From Thermoplasmata archaeon (lineage in GTDB: Archaea > Thermoplasmatota > Thermoplasmata > Lutacidiplasmatales > UBA184), in contig JAKIWV010000002.1 in assembly GCA_022749815.1 (NCBI GenBank), forward strand, positions 62,001-126,000: DNA of 64,000 bases, read 5' to 3'. Every line of letters starts with the position of its first letter. The stretch's first letter is position 1. Positions 9,304-18,206 of the stretch are shown one piece after another. The translations under genes were made by a program, and so were the position numbers. The notes under the pieces are model-generated. The model searched no databases and was not told the DNA's origin. It saw only the letters and a program-made list of their open reading frames with translations.

Positions 9304-12300
9304 GCGACGGGGGCGGCTCGGCCCGCCGGGGGCCGGCGGCACGGCTCGCCGCGGTGGTCGGATTGGTCGCTCTGCTGGTCGTGCCGGGCTTGGTGGGCCT
9401 CGCGACGGCGCCCGGGTCGGTTCCGACCCCGGGGGCCTCCTCCTCTGCCCCGACGCTCTCCCCTCGAGTATCTTCCTCCCTCTCCGGAACCGCCGCGCCC
9501 GTACCCCCGCTCTCGGTGAGTTGTCCTCTGGGGTTCCCCACGTACCACCCCGTCGGGGACGGGTGGCCGCTCTCCCCCTCGCAGGTGTACCAGACGCCGT
9601 GTCCCCCGGTGGGGCACGACCAGGTCCACGCATCGTTCTTCTCCGCGGTGTCCGGCTCGGGGGAACGGTTCACCGAGTCGGTGTATCTCCCGACGGCGGG
9701 GGGCGGGCCGTTCGCCCAGGGGGACAGTTTCTCGGCGCTGTATGTAGGGATGGTCGTCCACGGCGACCCCCGGTCGGAATGGAACCAGTCGTACGCCCAG
9801 GTCGTCTTCGCGCCCATCTCCGGCGGCGCGAAGTACTCGGAGAACCTCACGATCTGGTCGCTCGTGAACCTCTCGAAGCTCACCGTCCCCTGCCCGGGGC
9901 TCAACCTCAGCTGGAACAACAGCTACTTTTGCGAGGTCGATGACGTGGCCCATGGCGCGGGCACGACGCTCACCTCCGCCCTCACCGGCGGTAGCTGGGT
10001 TACAGTGACGTTCGACGGGAACGTCTCCGCCACCGACGGCGTCCGGGTGTGGGTGAACGACTCCGCGACGCCGTTCGTCAACGAGACACTCCGGCTCAAC
10101 GTCTCCACGACGGGGAACTACACGTTCGAGCCCTACTTCCGGAGCGCCTGCCCCAACGCCTGCGTGCTCAACTGGTCGGTCCAGTTCGGGACCGGGATCG
10201 GCTTCGACCTGTGTCCGACCGTTCTGACCGCCGGGGGTCCCTGCAATTCGTACAACGAGACGACGCTCCGACACCTGCCGGCCGCATCCTTCGGCCCGCC
10301 GGAGTACTTCGCCAACGGGTCGTACCGCAGCGACTACCGGTACTTCGCGCCCGAGTCAACCAGCGGGGCGTGCACCACGCAGGCGCCTCCCGGGACCGTG
10401 GCGTCGTGCGTCGACTTCAGCCCCCCGCTCGGCGGCTCGTCGTACTACCCGTTCTTCACCTTCAACGGGAGCTCGGTGAGCTTCGGCACGAACGCGAGCT
10501 GGACCACGCACGATTGGGGTCAGGCGCTCGGCCAGTTCGCGACGACGGCGGTGCAGACCGACCTCGGGCCGTTGTTCCTCGACTCGGTCACCAACTCGAG
10601 CCGGGCCGGGTTCGTCGGCCCGGGACTCCCGATCAACGTCTCGGCCGGCCTCGAGCTGTGGGGCGCGGGCCTCACCGCGACGCTCCACTTCCGGGTGAAC
10701 ACGATGCCGTGGTCGACGCTGCCGATGACCCTCGTCGGCGGGCCCGGTCCGAGTGGCCGCTACAACGCGACGATCCCCGGCGCCGGGGGCGACGGGACCG
10801 TCGCCGAGTGGGTCTCGGCGACCGACGGCACGGGCGCGACGGTCCGGTCGGCCAACGCGACGGTCGTTCGCGGCGTCCTTCCCCAGTTCCAGCTCCACCT
10901 GCTCACCGTGCCCGCCGGGTGCGGCGGGATCCGCTTCAACGGAACGACCGATGGGTCGGGGAGCGTCGTCTCGGTCGGCCCCGGCACGTATCCGGTCTCG
11001 GCGAGCCCGTGCTATCCCTACGCGTTCAGCGTGTGGAACGCGACCCCGGGCCTCCGGCTCTCTCCGGGCCCCGGAACATCTCGCGGAACCCTCTCGGTAT
11101 CCGCCAACGGGACGCTCACCGGCGTCTGGCGCTATGTACGCCCCCTGGACACCGTCACGCTCCTCACGTCGCCCGCTTCCTGCGGGACGATCACCCTCAA
11201 CGGGACGCAGTACACGAACGGCGCGATGGTCGGGCTGCTCGACCAGCTGAACTTCTCGCTCTCCGCGACGGCGTGCGGAGGGGCGCTGTTCGCCGGCTGG
11301 CACGTGGTGGGCCCCTTGGACATCCTGGGCGCCAACATCGAGCCCCGGGGCAACGGAACCCTGACGGCCACCTTCGTCGCGGCGACCTCGGCGTTCTCGC
11401 TCACGTTCCACACCACGCCGGCCACCTGCGGTGGCGTGGGGTTCAACGGGGCGGGCTACACCGACGGGGAATCGTTGGGCGTACTCGGCGGAACGTACCC
11501 GATCGCCCCCGAGCCGTGCGCCCACTACGGTCTCCTCGACTGGGCCCCCACGGGCGGGATGACCGTGAGCGGCCGCAACCTGACCGTGACCTCCGCGGGG
11601 TCGCTCACCGAGGACAACCTCCGCCTCACCGAAGTGACGATCGCGACGTTCCCCGCCACCTGCGGAACGGTGACGTTCGATTCCGTCGCCTACGTGAACG
11701 GCGCCGTCGTGGTCGTCTCCAACCACACCCTGCACCTCGCCGCAGGGAACCCCTGCGCCGGACGGTACCTGTTCGCCCTGACGGCGAACGGGAGCGTGAC
11801 CGTCCAGGGGAACGTCGTGTCCGTGGATGGACCCGGCACCTTGCTCGCCACCTTCCTGAGCGGGACCCCGCAAGCGTTCGTCGGATTCCTGACGGACCCC
11901 CGGTACTGCGGCGCGATCGACTTCGGGGGGACGACCTACACCGATAGCAACTTCACCCGGGTGGCGCCCGGGACGGTCTGGAGCGTCGCGCCGGCGAGCT
12001 GCGCGAACTACGGGTTCGTGCGGTGGACCGTGACCGGGTCGATCTCGCTCGTCGGAGCGTTGGCCTACGTCAATGGCTCCGGCTCGATCACGGCCGTTTA
12101 CCGGCCGCTGGTACCGGTCTTTCTCGCCACGGCGCCGGCCACCTGCGGAACGGTCCGGCTCGACGGAGTGGCCTACCCGGACGGAACGACGGTGAGCGTG
12201 CCCATCGACCGTTCGTACCTTCTCTCGGCCGTTCCGTGCGCCTTCCATGCCTTGGCCGGATGGGTCAACTCCTCGGCGGCCTGGCTGGGACCGGCAACGG

Positions 12301-13004
12301 TGACCTTCTTCGGGAGCGCGATTCTGACCGCCGACTTCAGCCCGATCCCGTACGCGGTCGCGGTACAGCTAGGTCCGGGGTCGTGCGGTTCCGTGGCCGT
12401 CGGCGCGGCCGTCGCGGCGTCCGATACGGTGCTCGACCTGGTCGCGCAGAGCTACCGGTTCCAGGCCCTCCCCTGCACCGGCTGGACCGAGGTCGGCGCG
12501 ACGACCGCCGGGAACCTGAGCCTGCTCGCGGGGCTGCTCAACGTGACCGGGGCCGGGACGCTCACCGTGACGTTCGGTCCGGTCCCGCCCAGCCTCCGCT
12601 TGAGCGTTCCGGCGTCGGCCTTCGTGGGGATCATCGTGCCGTTCACGGCCGCCGTGGCCTACCCCTTGGCCCTCCCGGGGTACGCGTACACGTGGAGCTT
12701 CGGGGACGGAAGCGCCGCGGTACACACGCCGGTGAACTTCACGTCCCACACCTACGCCACCGCCGGAACGTTCCGCGCAACCGTCACCGTGCTCGACCCG
12801 TACAACCGGACCGCGACCGACACCCTGACCGTGACGGTCATCGTGCCGCCGGGGGGCGGGGCGTTCGGCGGCCTCTCCCGCGGAATCGAGGTCGTCCTCG
12901 GGATCGTCGCCGCGACCGGGGCCGCCGTGGGAGTCGGTACGCTCTTCCTCCGCCGCTCACATCGTGGGGGGGCCGTCGCGCCGACGAGCCCCCCGGAGAC
13001 ATGA
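9300..13004 (+). CDS. Giant surface protein with seven Cys-paired repeats, PKD domain and C-terminal anchor
   Basis: 1234 residues. A signal peptide (hydrophobic core about 16-36) precedes a sequon-rich N-terminal half of about 500 residues. From about residue 525 to 1097 there are seven tandem repeats of about 80 residues, each beginning near a CG-x-(I/V)-x-(F/L) motif followed by a (Y)xDG-like turn, with a second Cys about 30 residues later and ending in a T(L/I)TA(T/V)F-like strand. They resemble divergent InlB-type B-repeats, with a likely disulfide in each. A PKD domain follows (WSFGDGS ... HTYATAGTF), then a helix (about 1195-1217) and a short tail. Start and stop both sit in ATGA overlaps. 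Probably an adhesin or stalk protein. Confidence 0.8.
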   Translation: MSDGGGSARRGPAARLAAVVGLVALLVVPGLVGLATAPGSVPTPGASSSAPTLSPRVSSSLSGTAAPVPPLSVSCPLGFPTYHPVGDGWPLSPSQVYQTPCPPVGHDQVHASFFSAVSGSGERFTESVYLPTAGGGPFAQGDSFSALYVGMVVHGDPRSEWNQSYAQVVFAPISGGAKYSENLTIWSLVNLSKLTVPCPGLNLSWNNSYFCEVDDVAHGAGTTLTSALTGGSWVTVTFDGNVSATDGVRVWVNDSATPFVNETLRLNVSTTGNYTFEPYFRSACPNACVLNWSVQFGTGIGFDLCPTVLTAGGPCNSYNETTLRHLPAASFGPPEYFANGSYRSDYRYFAPESTSGACTTQAPPGTVASCVDFSPPLGGSSYYPFFTFNGSSVSFGTNASWTTHDWGQALGQFATTAVQTDLGPLFLDSVTNSSRAGFVGPGLPINVSAGLELWGAGLTATLHFRVNTMPWSTLPMTLVGGPGPSGRYNATIPGAGGDGTVAEWVSATDGTGATVRSANATVVRGVLPQFQLHLLTVPAGCGGIRFNGTTDGSGSVVSVGPGTYPVSASPCYPYAFSVWNATPGLRLSPGPGTSRGTLSVSANGTLTGVWRYVRPLDTVTLLTSPASCGTITLNGTQYTNGAMVGLLDQLNFSLSATACGGALFAGWHVVGPLDILGANIEPRGNGTLTATFVAATSAFSLTFHTTPATCGGVGFNGAGYTDGESLGVLGGTYPIAPEPCAHYGLLDWAPTGGMTVSGRNLTVTSAGSLTEDNLRLTEVTIATFPATCGTVTFDSVAYVNGAVVVVSNHTLHLAAGNPCAGRYLFALTANGSVTVQGNVVSVDGPGTLLATFLSGTPQAFVGFLTDPRYCGAIDFGGTTYTDSNFTRVAPGTVWSVAPASCANYGFVRWTVTGSISLVGALAYVNGSGSITAVYRPLVPVFLATAPATCGTVRLDGVAYPDGTTVSVPIDRSYLLSAVPCAFHALAGWVNSSAAWLGPATVTFFGSAILTADFSPIPYAVAVQLGPGSCGSVAVGAAVAASDTVLDLVAQSYRFQALPCTGWTEVGATTAGNLSLLAGLLNVTGAGTLTVTFGPVPPSLRLSVPASAFVGIIVPFTAAVAYPLALPGYAYTWSFGDGSAAVHTPVNFTSHTYATAGTFRATVTVLDPYNRTATDTLTVTVIVPPGGGAFGGLSRGIEVVLGIVAATGAAVGVGTLFLRRSHRGGAVAPTSPPET

Positions 13005-16000
13005 CCGTGCACGGAAAGGCGCGGGCCGGCTCCTCTCCCGCCCGGTGGCGGCGAGCGCGCGGTCCGTTCCGATGGTCGCTCCGGGACACGAGCGTCCCAT
13101 TCTCCGTTGTCATCCTTCTCGCGCTGTTGCTCTCGGCGCTGCCGCCGCTCGGAGCCCCGGGGCGCTCCGCCGCCTCGCCCGGGGGCGCCGCGCCGGCCGC
13201 GGCACCAACGCCCGGGTCGGCGGTGTCGCCGCTCGACCGGCCCATCGCCGAGGCCGCGGCGAGCGCCTTCGCCACCGCGACGCACCGTGCTCTCGGCTCG
13301 CTGAGCGTCGGCGCTCCGACGCTCCCTCCACGCCTCGCGCTCTCGACGCGCGCCCCGACCGGCTCCGAGACCCGCGCCGCGGTGCCCTCCACCGCCAACG
13401 CGCTCGTCACCGGCTCGAACTGTACGTTCGAGAAGACCGTCGCCACCGTCGCCAACGCATCGAATACGATCGAGGTCGGTGCGACCAACGTGTGGCCGCT
13501 GTTCAACGGCACATTCGGCACTCCCTGCACCGCCGCCTCGCCGAGCGGGTTCTTCTGGAGCCACGGCATCTCTGGCGCCTTCCGGTCGACGAACGGGGGC
13601 GACCAGTGGACGAGCGCGTTCCTGGCCCTCAACCGGACCCACTGGCTCAACCCCTCCGACCCTGCGTACGGCTCGCTCAACTGGGGAGAGCCCGATGTCG
13701 TGAGTGGCGGGGCGGGACTCCTCCTCTATTCCGACCTCTTCGTCCAGCTCTGCGACCTCTTCCTCACCCCGTGCAATTCGAGCGCCGGGTTCACCGCCCC
13801 GTGGGGAGTGGCGGTGGCGCGGTCGTCCGACGGGGGGGCGAGCTGGTCAGCGCCGGAGCAGGTCGCCGCCTACCCGTTGGAACAGAACATCACCTCTCCG
13901 CCGAACTGCCAGGGGACCGTCCCGAACGGGACCTACCTCTGGGACGAGGCAGACAAGCCATGGCTCACGGCGAACCCCGCGAACGGCGTCGCCGTCCTTG
14001 GTTGGGACGTTTTCCACTTCCGGTTGAACGCGACCACCTGCCTGTTCGACGTGACCGCCGACGTATGGGTGTCGGTCTCGCACGACGCCGGAACGACGTG
14101 GGGCGCCGCGATCCGCCTGGGGGGACCGGCGGCGCTCGACGTCCAGCTGGCCGTCGGCCCCGCGCCCACGTACCCCCTCGAGGCCGTCTTCGCGGACTTC
14201 GCGAACCGGACGGCCTCCGGATCCTCCTGGGGATTCACCTCCTCGAAAGACAACGGAACGACCTGGGCGCCGGCCACCGATGTCGGCTCGGGGATCGTGC
14301 ATCCCATCCCCCCGACCGCCGCGCCCGACGTGTTCCGCGCGCTGACCTTCCCTAGCATGGATGTCGACGCGAGCTCCACCTCCTCCCGCGGCAACACCGT
14401 CTATATCGTCTGGAACGACAACCGGACCGGGCCGCAGGCCGGATATCCGGGGATCGATTTCATGGCCGGCCCGAACGGGGGCAGCTCGTTCATCGCACCG
14501 CGGCTCATCTCGCCGGTCGGCACGTCGGTCACCGATTACCAGCCGACGGTCCGGGTCGACCCGAACGGGAGCGTGTGGGTCGACTACTACGGACTCAACC
14601 GGTCGACTGGCTTCTACGACGTCTACGGTCTACTGTCGAACGACGGCGGCGCCACGTGGTCGGCTCCGTTCCGGATCTCCTCAGCGGTCAGCGCGCCGGG
14701 GAACGCCATCGTGACCGACATCGGGGTCTACTTGGGACTGGTGGCGAGCGCCCAGGGAGTGTACGCGGCCTGGACCGATTGCCGGTCGCAGGACTGCATG
14801 AACCTCAATTTCACCACCGCGGAGACCGCGCGGCTCGGAGAGGTCGCGGTGCGGACGAACGCGACCAGTCCGGTGTCGCTCACGGTGGGGACGCTGGGAC
14901 GCTCCTCCTCCGTTCCACTCCCGGGCGTCCTCGGGCTCGATTTCGGGGCCTCCGTCTCGTTCGCCGTTCCTGCCTACTTGCCGTACAACGCGACCTTCGT
15001 GGACGGGTTCACGAACATGACCGGCGTCGTGAGCGTCACCACGCCCTCGACGACGTTCGTCTATTCCGGGGGGGCGTCCCTGTTCATCACCTACGTCCCG
15101 TCGCGCGCCGCGTTCATCGCGGGCACGATTGCTCCGGCGGTGGCCGGCGTCGCCGTTTGGGTGGGGGGGGTTCCGACCCCGCTCCTGCCCGTCAACCCGA
15201 CAACGGACTCGTTCAACGTGACGGTGGCCGGAGGCCTGTCGTACGCAGTGACCGCGACGGCACCGAAGTACATTCCCTTCTCTCACGCCGCGGGGGCCGT
15301 CTCCGGTGCGACCACTACGGTGGACATCCGGCTCAACCGGACCCACGGGTGGATCGCCGGGAGCGTGGCGCCGACCAACGCGACCGTGACGGTCAACCGT
15401 TCGGGCCCGCTCCCGGTGAGCCCGGGAGGGATCTTCAACACGACGCTGGGGTGGGGCTGGTACTGGGTCAACGCCTCCGCGTTCGGAACGACGACCTCCG
15501 ACCAGTACGTCCAGGTCGTGCCCAATCGGACCCGGGCGCTCTCCTTCGCCCTCGAGGGCGGTTGGATCCAGGGAACGGTGGCCCCGATCCAATCGGCCGC
15601 CACTCTTAGAGTGGACGGCCATCCGGTGCCCCTCACGCTCGGGTCGTTCAACGTCTCGGAGCTCGGAGGGTTGCACGCGGTCGTCGCGACCGCGCCCGGG
15701 TGGAACGTATCGTCCCTCCAGGTCCGGGTGACCCCGGCCTTCACGACGATCGTCTCGCTCACCCTCACCGACAAGGGGACCGTACAGGGGGTGGTGGGCC
15801 CCGCCGCCGCGCTCCCATCGGTCGTGCTCCGGATCGTCAATGGAAGTCACGGAGGGCTCGAGCAGATCAATCTCACGTCGGGAGCGTTCCGGGCTCAGCT
15901 CGCCGGCGGGTTCGTGTACACAGTCAACGTGACCGCGACGAACTACGGGTCGTACCAGACGACGGTGCGCATCGATCCGGGCGTCACTTCCACCGTTCCT

Positions 16001-16318
16001 GCGGTCACGCTGGTCTACACCGGCTGCGCCGCCCCGTGTTCCTCCACGCCCCCTCCGAAGGGGAACGTCTCTCCTTCCTCCGGGAACACGCTCCTCTACG
16101 TGGGAGCGGCCGCCGGTACCGCGGTGTTGGTCGTGGCCGCCGCGGTGGTCCTCTCCCGGCGGCGCCGTTCCCTTCCGGCCCAGACCGCCGCGGGCGAGAC
16201 CCCCGCCCCGGCGCCGCCGCCCGAAGAGCTTTACGGAGAGGGCGAGCCGGCGACCCTGCCCCACCTCCGGTCGGACGGGACGTTCGAAGACTCCTCGCGG
16301 GGTCCCCCGCCTCCCTGA
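13001..16318 (+). CDS. Sialidase-like (Asp-box) surface protein with regulatory-like repeats and C-terminal anchor
   Basis: 1105 residues from the ATG overlapping the previous stop. A basic segment is followed by a hydrophobic core at about residues 27-45. Residues about 190-560 carry five Asp-box motifs of S-x-D/N-x-G-x-x-W type (for example SSDGGASW, SHDAGTTW, SKDNGTTW, SNDGGATW), the signature of sialidase/BNR beta-propellers. Residues about 700-1003 hold four repeats of 75-85 residues opening with (I/V)xGxVAP, like PEGA or carboxypeptidase-regulatory folds. A helix at about 1029-1051 and a 54-residue Pro-rich tail end the protein. A glycan-binding or glycan-cleaving surface role is plausible, but catalytic residues cannot be assigned. 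Confidence 0.78.
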   Translation: MTVHGKARAGSSPARWRRARGPFRWSLRDTSVPFSVVILLALLLSALPPLGAPGRSAASPGGAAPAAAPTPGSAVSPLDRPIAEAAASAFATATHRALGSLSVGAPTLPPRLALSTRAPTGSETRAAVPSTANALVTGSNCTFEKTVATVANASNTIEVGATNVWPLFNGTFGTPCTAASPSGFFWSHGISGAFRSTNGGDQWTSAFLALNRTHWLNPSDPAYGSLNWGEPDVVSGGAGLLLYSDLFVQLCDLFLTPCNSSAGFTAPWGVAVARSSDGGASWSAPEQVAAYPLEQNITSPPNCQGTVPNGTYLWDEADKPWLTANPANGVAVLGWDVFHFRLNATTCLFDVTADVWVSVSHDAGTTWGAAIRLGGPAALDVQLAVGPAPTYPLEAVFADFANRTASGSSWGFTSSKDNGTTWAPATDVGSGIVHPIPPTAAPDVFRALTFPSMDVDASSTSSRGNTVYIVWNDNRTGPQAGYPGIDFMAGPNGGSSFIAPRLISPVGTSVTDYQPTVRVDPNGSVWVDYYGLNRSTGFYDVYGLLSNDGGATWSAPFRISSAVSAPGNAIVTDIGVYLGLVASAQGVYAAWTDCRSQDCMNLNFTTAETARLGEVAVRTNATSPVSLTVGTLGRSSSVPLPGVLGLDFGASVSFAVPAYLPYNATFVDGFTNMTGVVSVTTPSTTFVYSGGASLFITYVPSRAAFIAGTIAPAVAGVAVWVGGVPTPLLPVNPTTDSFNVTVAGGLSYAVTATAPKYIPFSHAAGAVSGATTTVDIRLNRTHGWIAGSVAPTNATVTVNRSGPLPVSPGGIFNTTLGWGWYWVNASAFGTTTSDQYVQVVPNRTRALSFALEGGWIQGTVAPIQSAATLRVDGHPVPLTLGSFNVSELGGLHAVVATAPGWNVSSLQVRVTPAFTTIVSLTLTDKGTVQGVVGPAAALPSVVLRIVNGSHGGLEQINLTSGAFRAQLAGGFVYTVNVTATNYGSYQTTVRIDPGVTSTVPAVTLVYTGCAAPCSSTPPPKGNVSPSSGNTLLYVGAAAGTAVLVVAAAVVLSRRRRSLPAQTAAGETPAPAPPPEELYGEGEPATLPHLRSDGTFEDSSRGPPPP

Positions 16319-16359
16319 CCGGCCCGGCGGAAGCGACGGGCGGACGACCCCCCCCGAGG

Positions 16360-16366
16360 TTTAAAT
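16360..16366 (+). promoter_or_regulatory. TATA box for the 16400 gene
   Basis: TTTAAAT stands out in GC-rich DNA, about 37 bases before the GTG start. Transcription would begin around 16389-16392, leaving a leader of about ten bases. Confidence 0.6.
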
Positions 16367-16399
16367 CCCCCGGGCCCGTGGCCCGGCGAAGGCCATTCT

Positions 16400-16834
16400 G
16401 TGGACGTACCGCTGTATGCCCTCGCCCTGGCGATCTTCGCGATCCTCTACCTCGCGATCGGCGTCTTCCTGGGCTTCACCCTGATCATCGCCCTCGTGCT
16501 CCTCTTCGCCTATCTGGCGCTCCGGTACGGGAACCTGGCCGAAAACTATCCGCACTCGGCCCCCGACTCGATGATCACGGTGATCTTCATCGGCATCACC
16601 TGGGCGATCTTCACCTATCTGGGGTCGAAGAACCCGGTCCCGTTCGTCGGGAATGGGCTCACCTACACGCCGGGGACGGCCTTGCCGTTGCCGGCGCTGA
16701 TCGCGATCAGCCTGGTCGTCGCCGTGGCGTTCCTGGCCATTGGGTCGTTCCTCGGCCGCGACGTCCTGGCCGGCGGCCCGGTCGGCGGGACCCGCGGAGA
16801 GACCGGTGGCACGCCGCCCACCGGCGTCCGGTAG
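16400..16834 (+). CDS. Small integral membrane protein
   Basis: 144 residues from a GTG start placed just downstream of a clear TATA box. Four hydrophobic stretches are visible: two near-continuous ones at about 5-43, one at about 57-76 and one at about 96-118. The C-terminus is Gly/Thr/Pro-rich and polar. I do not recognise a family. Having its own promoter, it is probably a separate unit from the surface operon upstream. The 120 bases after it show nothing clear. Confidence 0.65.
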   Translation: MDVPLYALALAIFAILYLAIGVFLGFTLIIALVLLFAYLALRYGNLAENYPHSAPDSMITVIFIGITWAIFTYLGSKNPVPFVGNGLTYTPGTALPLPALIAISLVVAVAFLAIGSFLGRDVLAGGPVGGTRGETGGTPPTGVR

Positions 16835-16955
16835 GGCGCGCGGGGCCGCCGGTTCCCAGACGGTTCGCGTAGGCGCCGTCGCCGGTCACGCCTCCCGTGG
16901 CCGATCGATGCCTCCCGGGCTTCGCCGGAGCCGTTCGGCCCCGGCTTCGGTGGCC

Positions 16956-17603
16956 CTAGGACTTGGAGCCCTTCGCCCGAGCCTTCTTTCTCGCGGCCGA
17001 GGGCTTGTGGGGATCTTCCACCGGCTCGGGAGGCCGAGAACTCGGCGAACTGGGCGGAGACCGTACCTCGGGCGACTCCGCCGTGGCCGGTGGAGGAGTC
17101 GGAACTGGAGCCGGTAGTGCCTCCATGAAGGGCTCCGGGGTCGGAGCGGCCGGCGGGGGGTCGGCGAGTGGCGAAGGAGGCGGAGGAGGCGAGGAAGGTG
17201 GAGGAGGCGGAGGCGGTGGAGCGGTCATCGGAGCCGGCTTCGGGGGTGCTGGCGGGGCAGGAGCGGGCGCCGCCGGGGGCATCGGAGGGGGACTCGCCAG
17301 AGGAGGGGCCGGAGGCGGCGACGCGGGGGGAGAGGCCGCCGGCTGCCCCGCTTGCGGGTGGTGGTGATGACCGGTGGACTGGATAACAGTGAACTCGCCG
17401 GGCCGCCAGGAAGAGGGATTGCGGACCACAGAGAGGTCGTGCAGGAAGAGCTCGGCATGGCCGCATTGTCGACAGATACGTGCACCGAGCGGAAGCTCTC
17501 CGCGGCCCCGGAGGGAGACGCTCCCCGAGCCGATGGTTCCCGTCTTGACCTCCGGCGCCCAGATCAGGTCGGACGAGCCACAGTTGGTGCATCGCGGCGC
17601 CAC
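16956..17603 (-). CDS. Zinc-ribbon protein with long Pro-rich linker and basic C-terminus
   Basis: About 215 residues from the GTG at 17603. The N-terminus holds a C-x2-C (CTNCG) and a second C-x2-C (CRQCG) about 37 residues later, a zinc ribbon. Residues about 90-180 are a Pro/Ala/Ser-rich low-complexity linker, and the tail ends in a Lys/Arg-rich stretch (AARKKARAKGSKS). The frame continues upstream to an ATG at 17681, but a TATA-like CTTAAT at 17644-17649 lies inside that extension and would start transcription near 17620, favouring the GTG. Zn ribbon plus basic tail hints at nucleic-acid binding; the role is unknown. Confidence 0.6.
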   Translation of the reverse strand: MAPRCTNCGSSDLIWAPEVKTGTIGSGSVSLRGRGELPLGARICRQCGHAELFLHDLSVVRNPSSWRPGEFTVIQSTGHHHHPQAGQPAASPPASPPPAPPLASPPPMPPAAPAPAPPAPPKPAPMTAPPPPPPPPSSPPPPPSPLADPPPAAPTPEPFMEALPAPVPTPPPATAESPEVRSPPSSPSSRPPEPVEDPHKPSAARKKARAKGSKS

Positions 17604-17643
17604 GTTCGTACTCTCTGGGACAGTTGATAGGGTCGGTTGGGGG

Positions 17644-17649
17644 ATTAAG
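17644..17649. promoter_or_regulatory. TATA-like element between the zinc-ribbon gene and uspA
   Basis: ATTAAG on the + strand reads CTTAAT on the - strand. It is the only AT-rich element in this divergent gap. It lies about 43 bases from the GTG on the - strand and about 65 bases before uspA. It may serve one or both genes. Confidence 0.35.
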
Positions 17650-17711
17650 GGTTTGCCACGGCGCAGAGACGCAACGGCCATCTACTCGAACCCGTTTCTG
17701 GGGCCGGCGCC

Positions 17712-18206
17712 ATGCCCTCCGTTGCGATTCATCGGATCACGGTCGCCTTGGATGGCTCGCCGTATGCCGACCACGCCCTGACGTTCGCCATCGACCTCTC
17801 GAAACGGTACACCGCCGCCCTCAGCATCCTCGCCGTGGCGCCGATGGTGCCGCTGTACCTCTCTTCCACGGAACCGTGGGCCCCGACGGAAATGCCCGAA
17901 GGCGAGCTCCGGTTCTACCGCGGCCTGGTGGACGGCGCCGTGGCCCGAGCCCGGGCCGAGGGACTCTCGGACGTCTCGGGGGTTTGCCTCGAGGGCCACG
18001 TCGTCGACGAGATCGTGGCGTTCCTCGAGGCGCATCCGGCCGACCTGCTCGTCCTGGGCTCGCGCGGATTGTCCGCCGCCAAGAGACTCCTGCTCGGAAG
18101 CATTTCAGACGCCGTGTCGCATCACGTCGGATGTCCCGTCCTCATCGTCCGGGGACTCCCCCCCGGGGTCCCACCGCCCGGGGCTACGACGGCGTCCGTC
18201 GGATGA
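17712..18206 (+). CDS. uspA: Universal stress protein, UspA family
   Basis: 164 residues, the usual size for a single-domain Usp. The N-terminal strand ITVALDGSPYADHAL carries the Asp/Ser nucleotide-binding start. The C-terminal G-x2-G-x9-G-(S/T) loop is present in GSRGLSAAKRLLLGSIS, so this should be the ATP-binding subtype. The family protects cells under stress; the ligand and target here are unknown. The gene converges on the L10e gene and the two coding regions overlap by 23 bases at their 3' ends. Confidence 0.9.
   Translation: MPSVAIHRITVALDGSPYADHALTFAIDLSKRYTAALSILAVAPMVPLYLSSTEPWAPTEMPEGELRFYRGLVDGAVARARAEGLSDVSGVCLEGHVVDEIVAFLEAHPADLLVLGSRGLSAAKRLLLGSISDAVSHHVGCPVLIVRGLPPGVPPPGATTASVG

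Noticed and set aside
6478-9633. Long open frame on the - strand covering the AAA+ domains
   Set aside because: Shadow of the + strand gene; composition is Arg/Gly/His-rich and no domain is seen.
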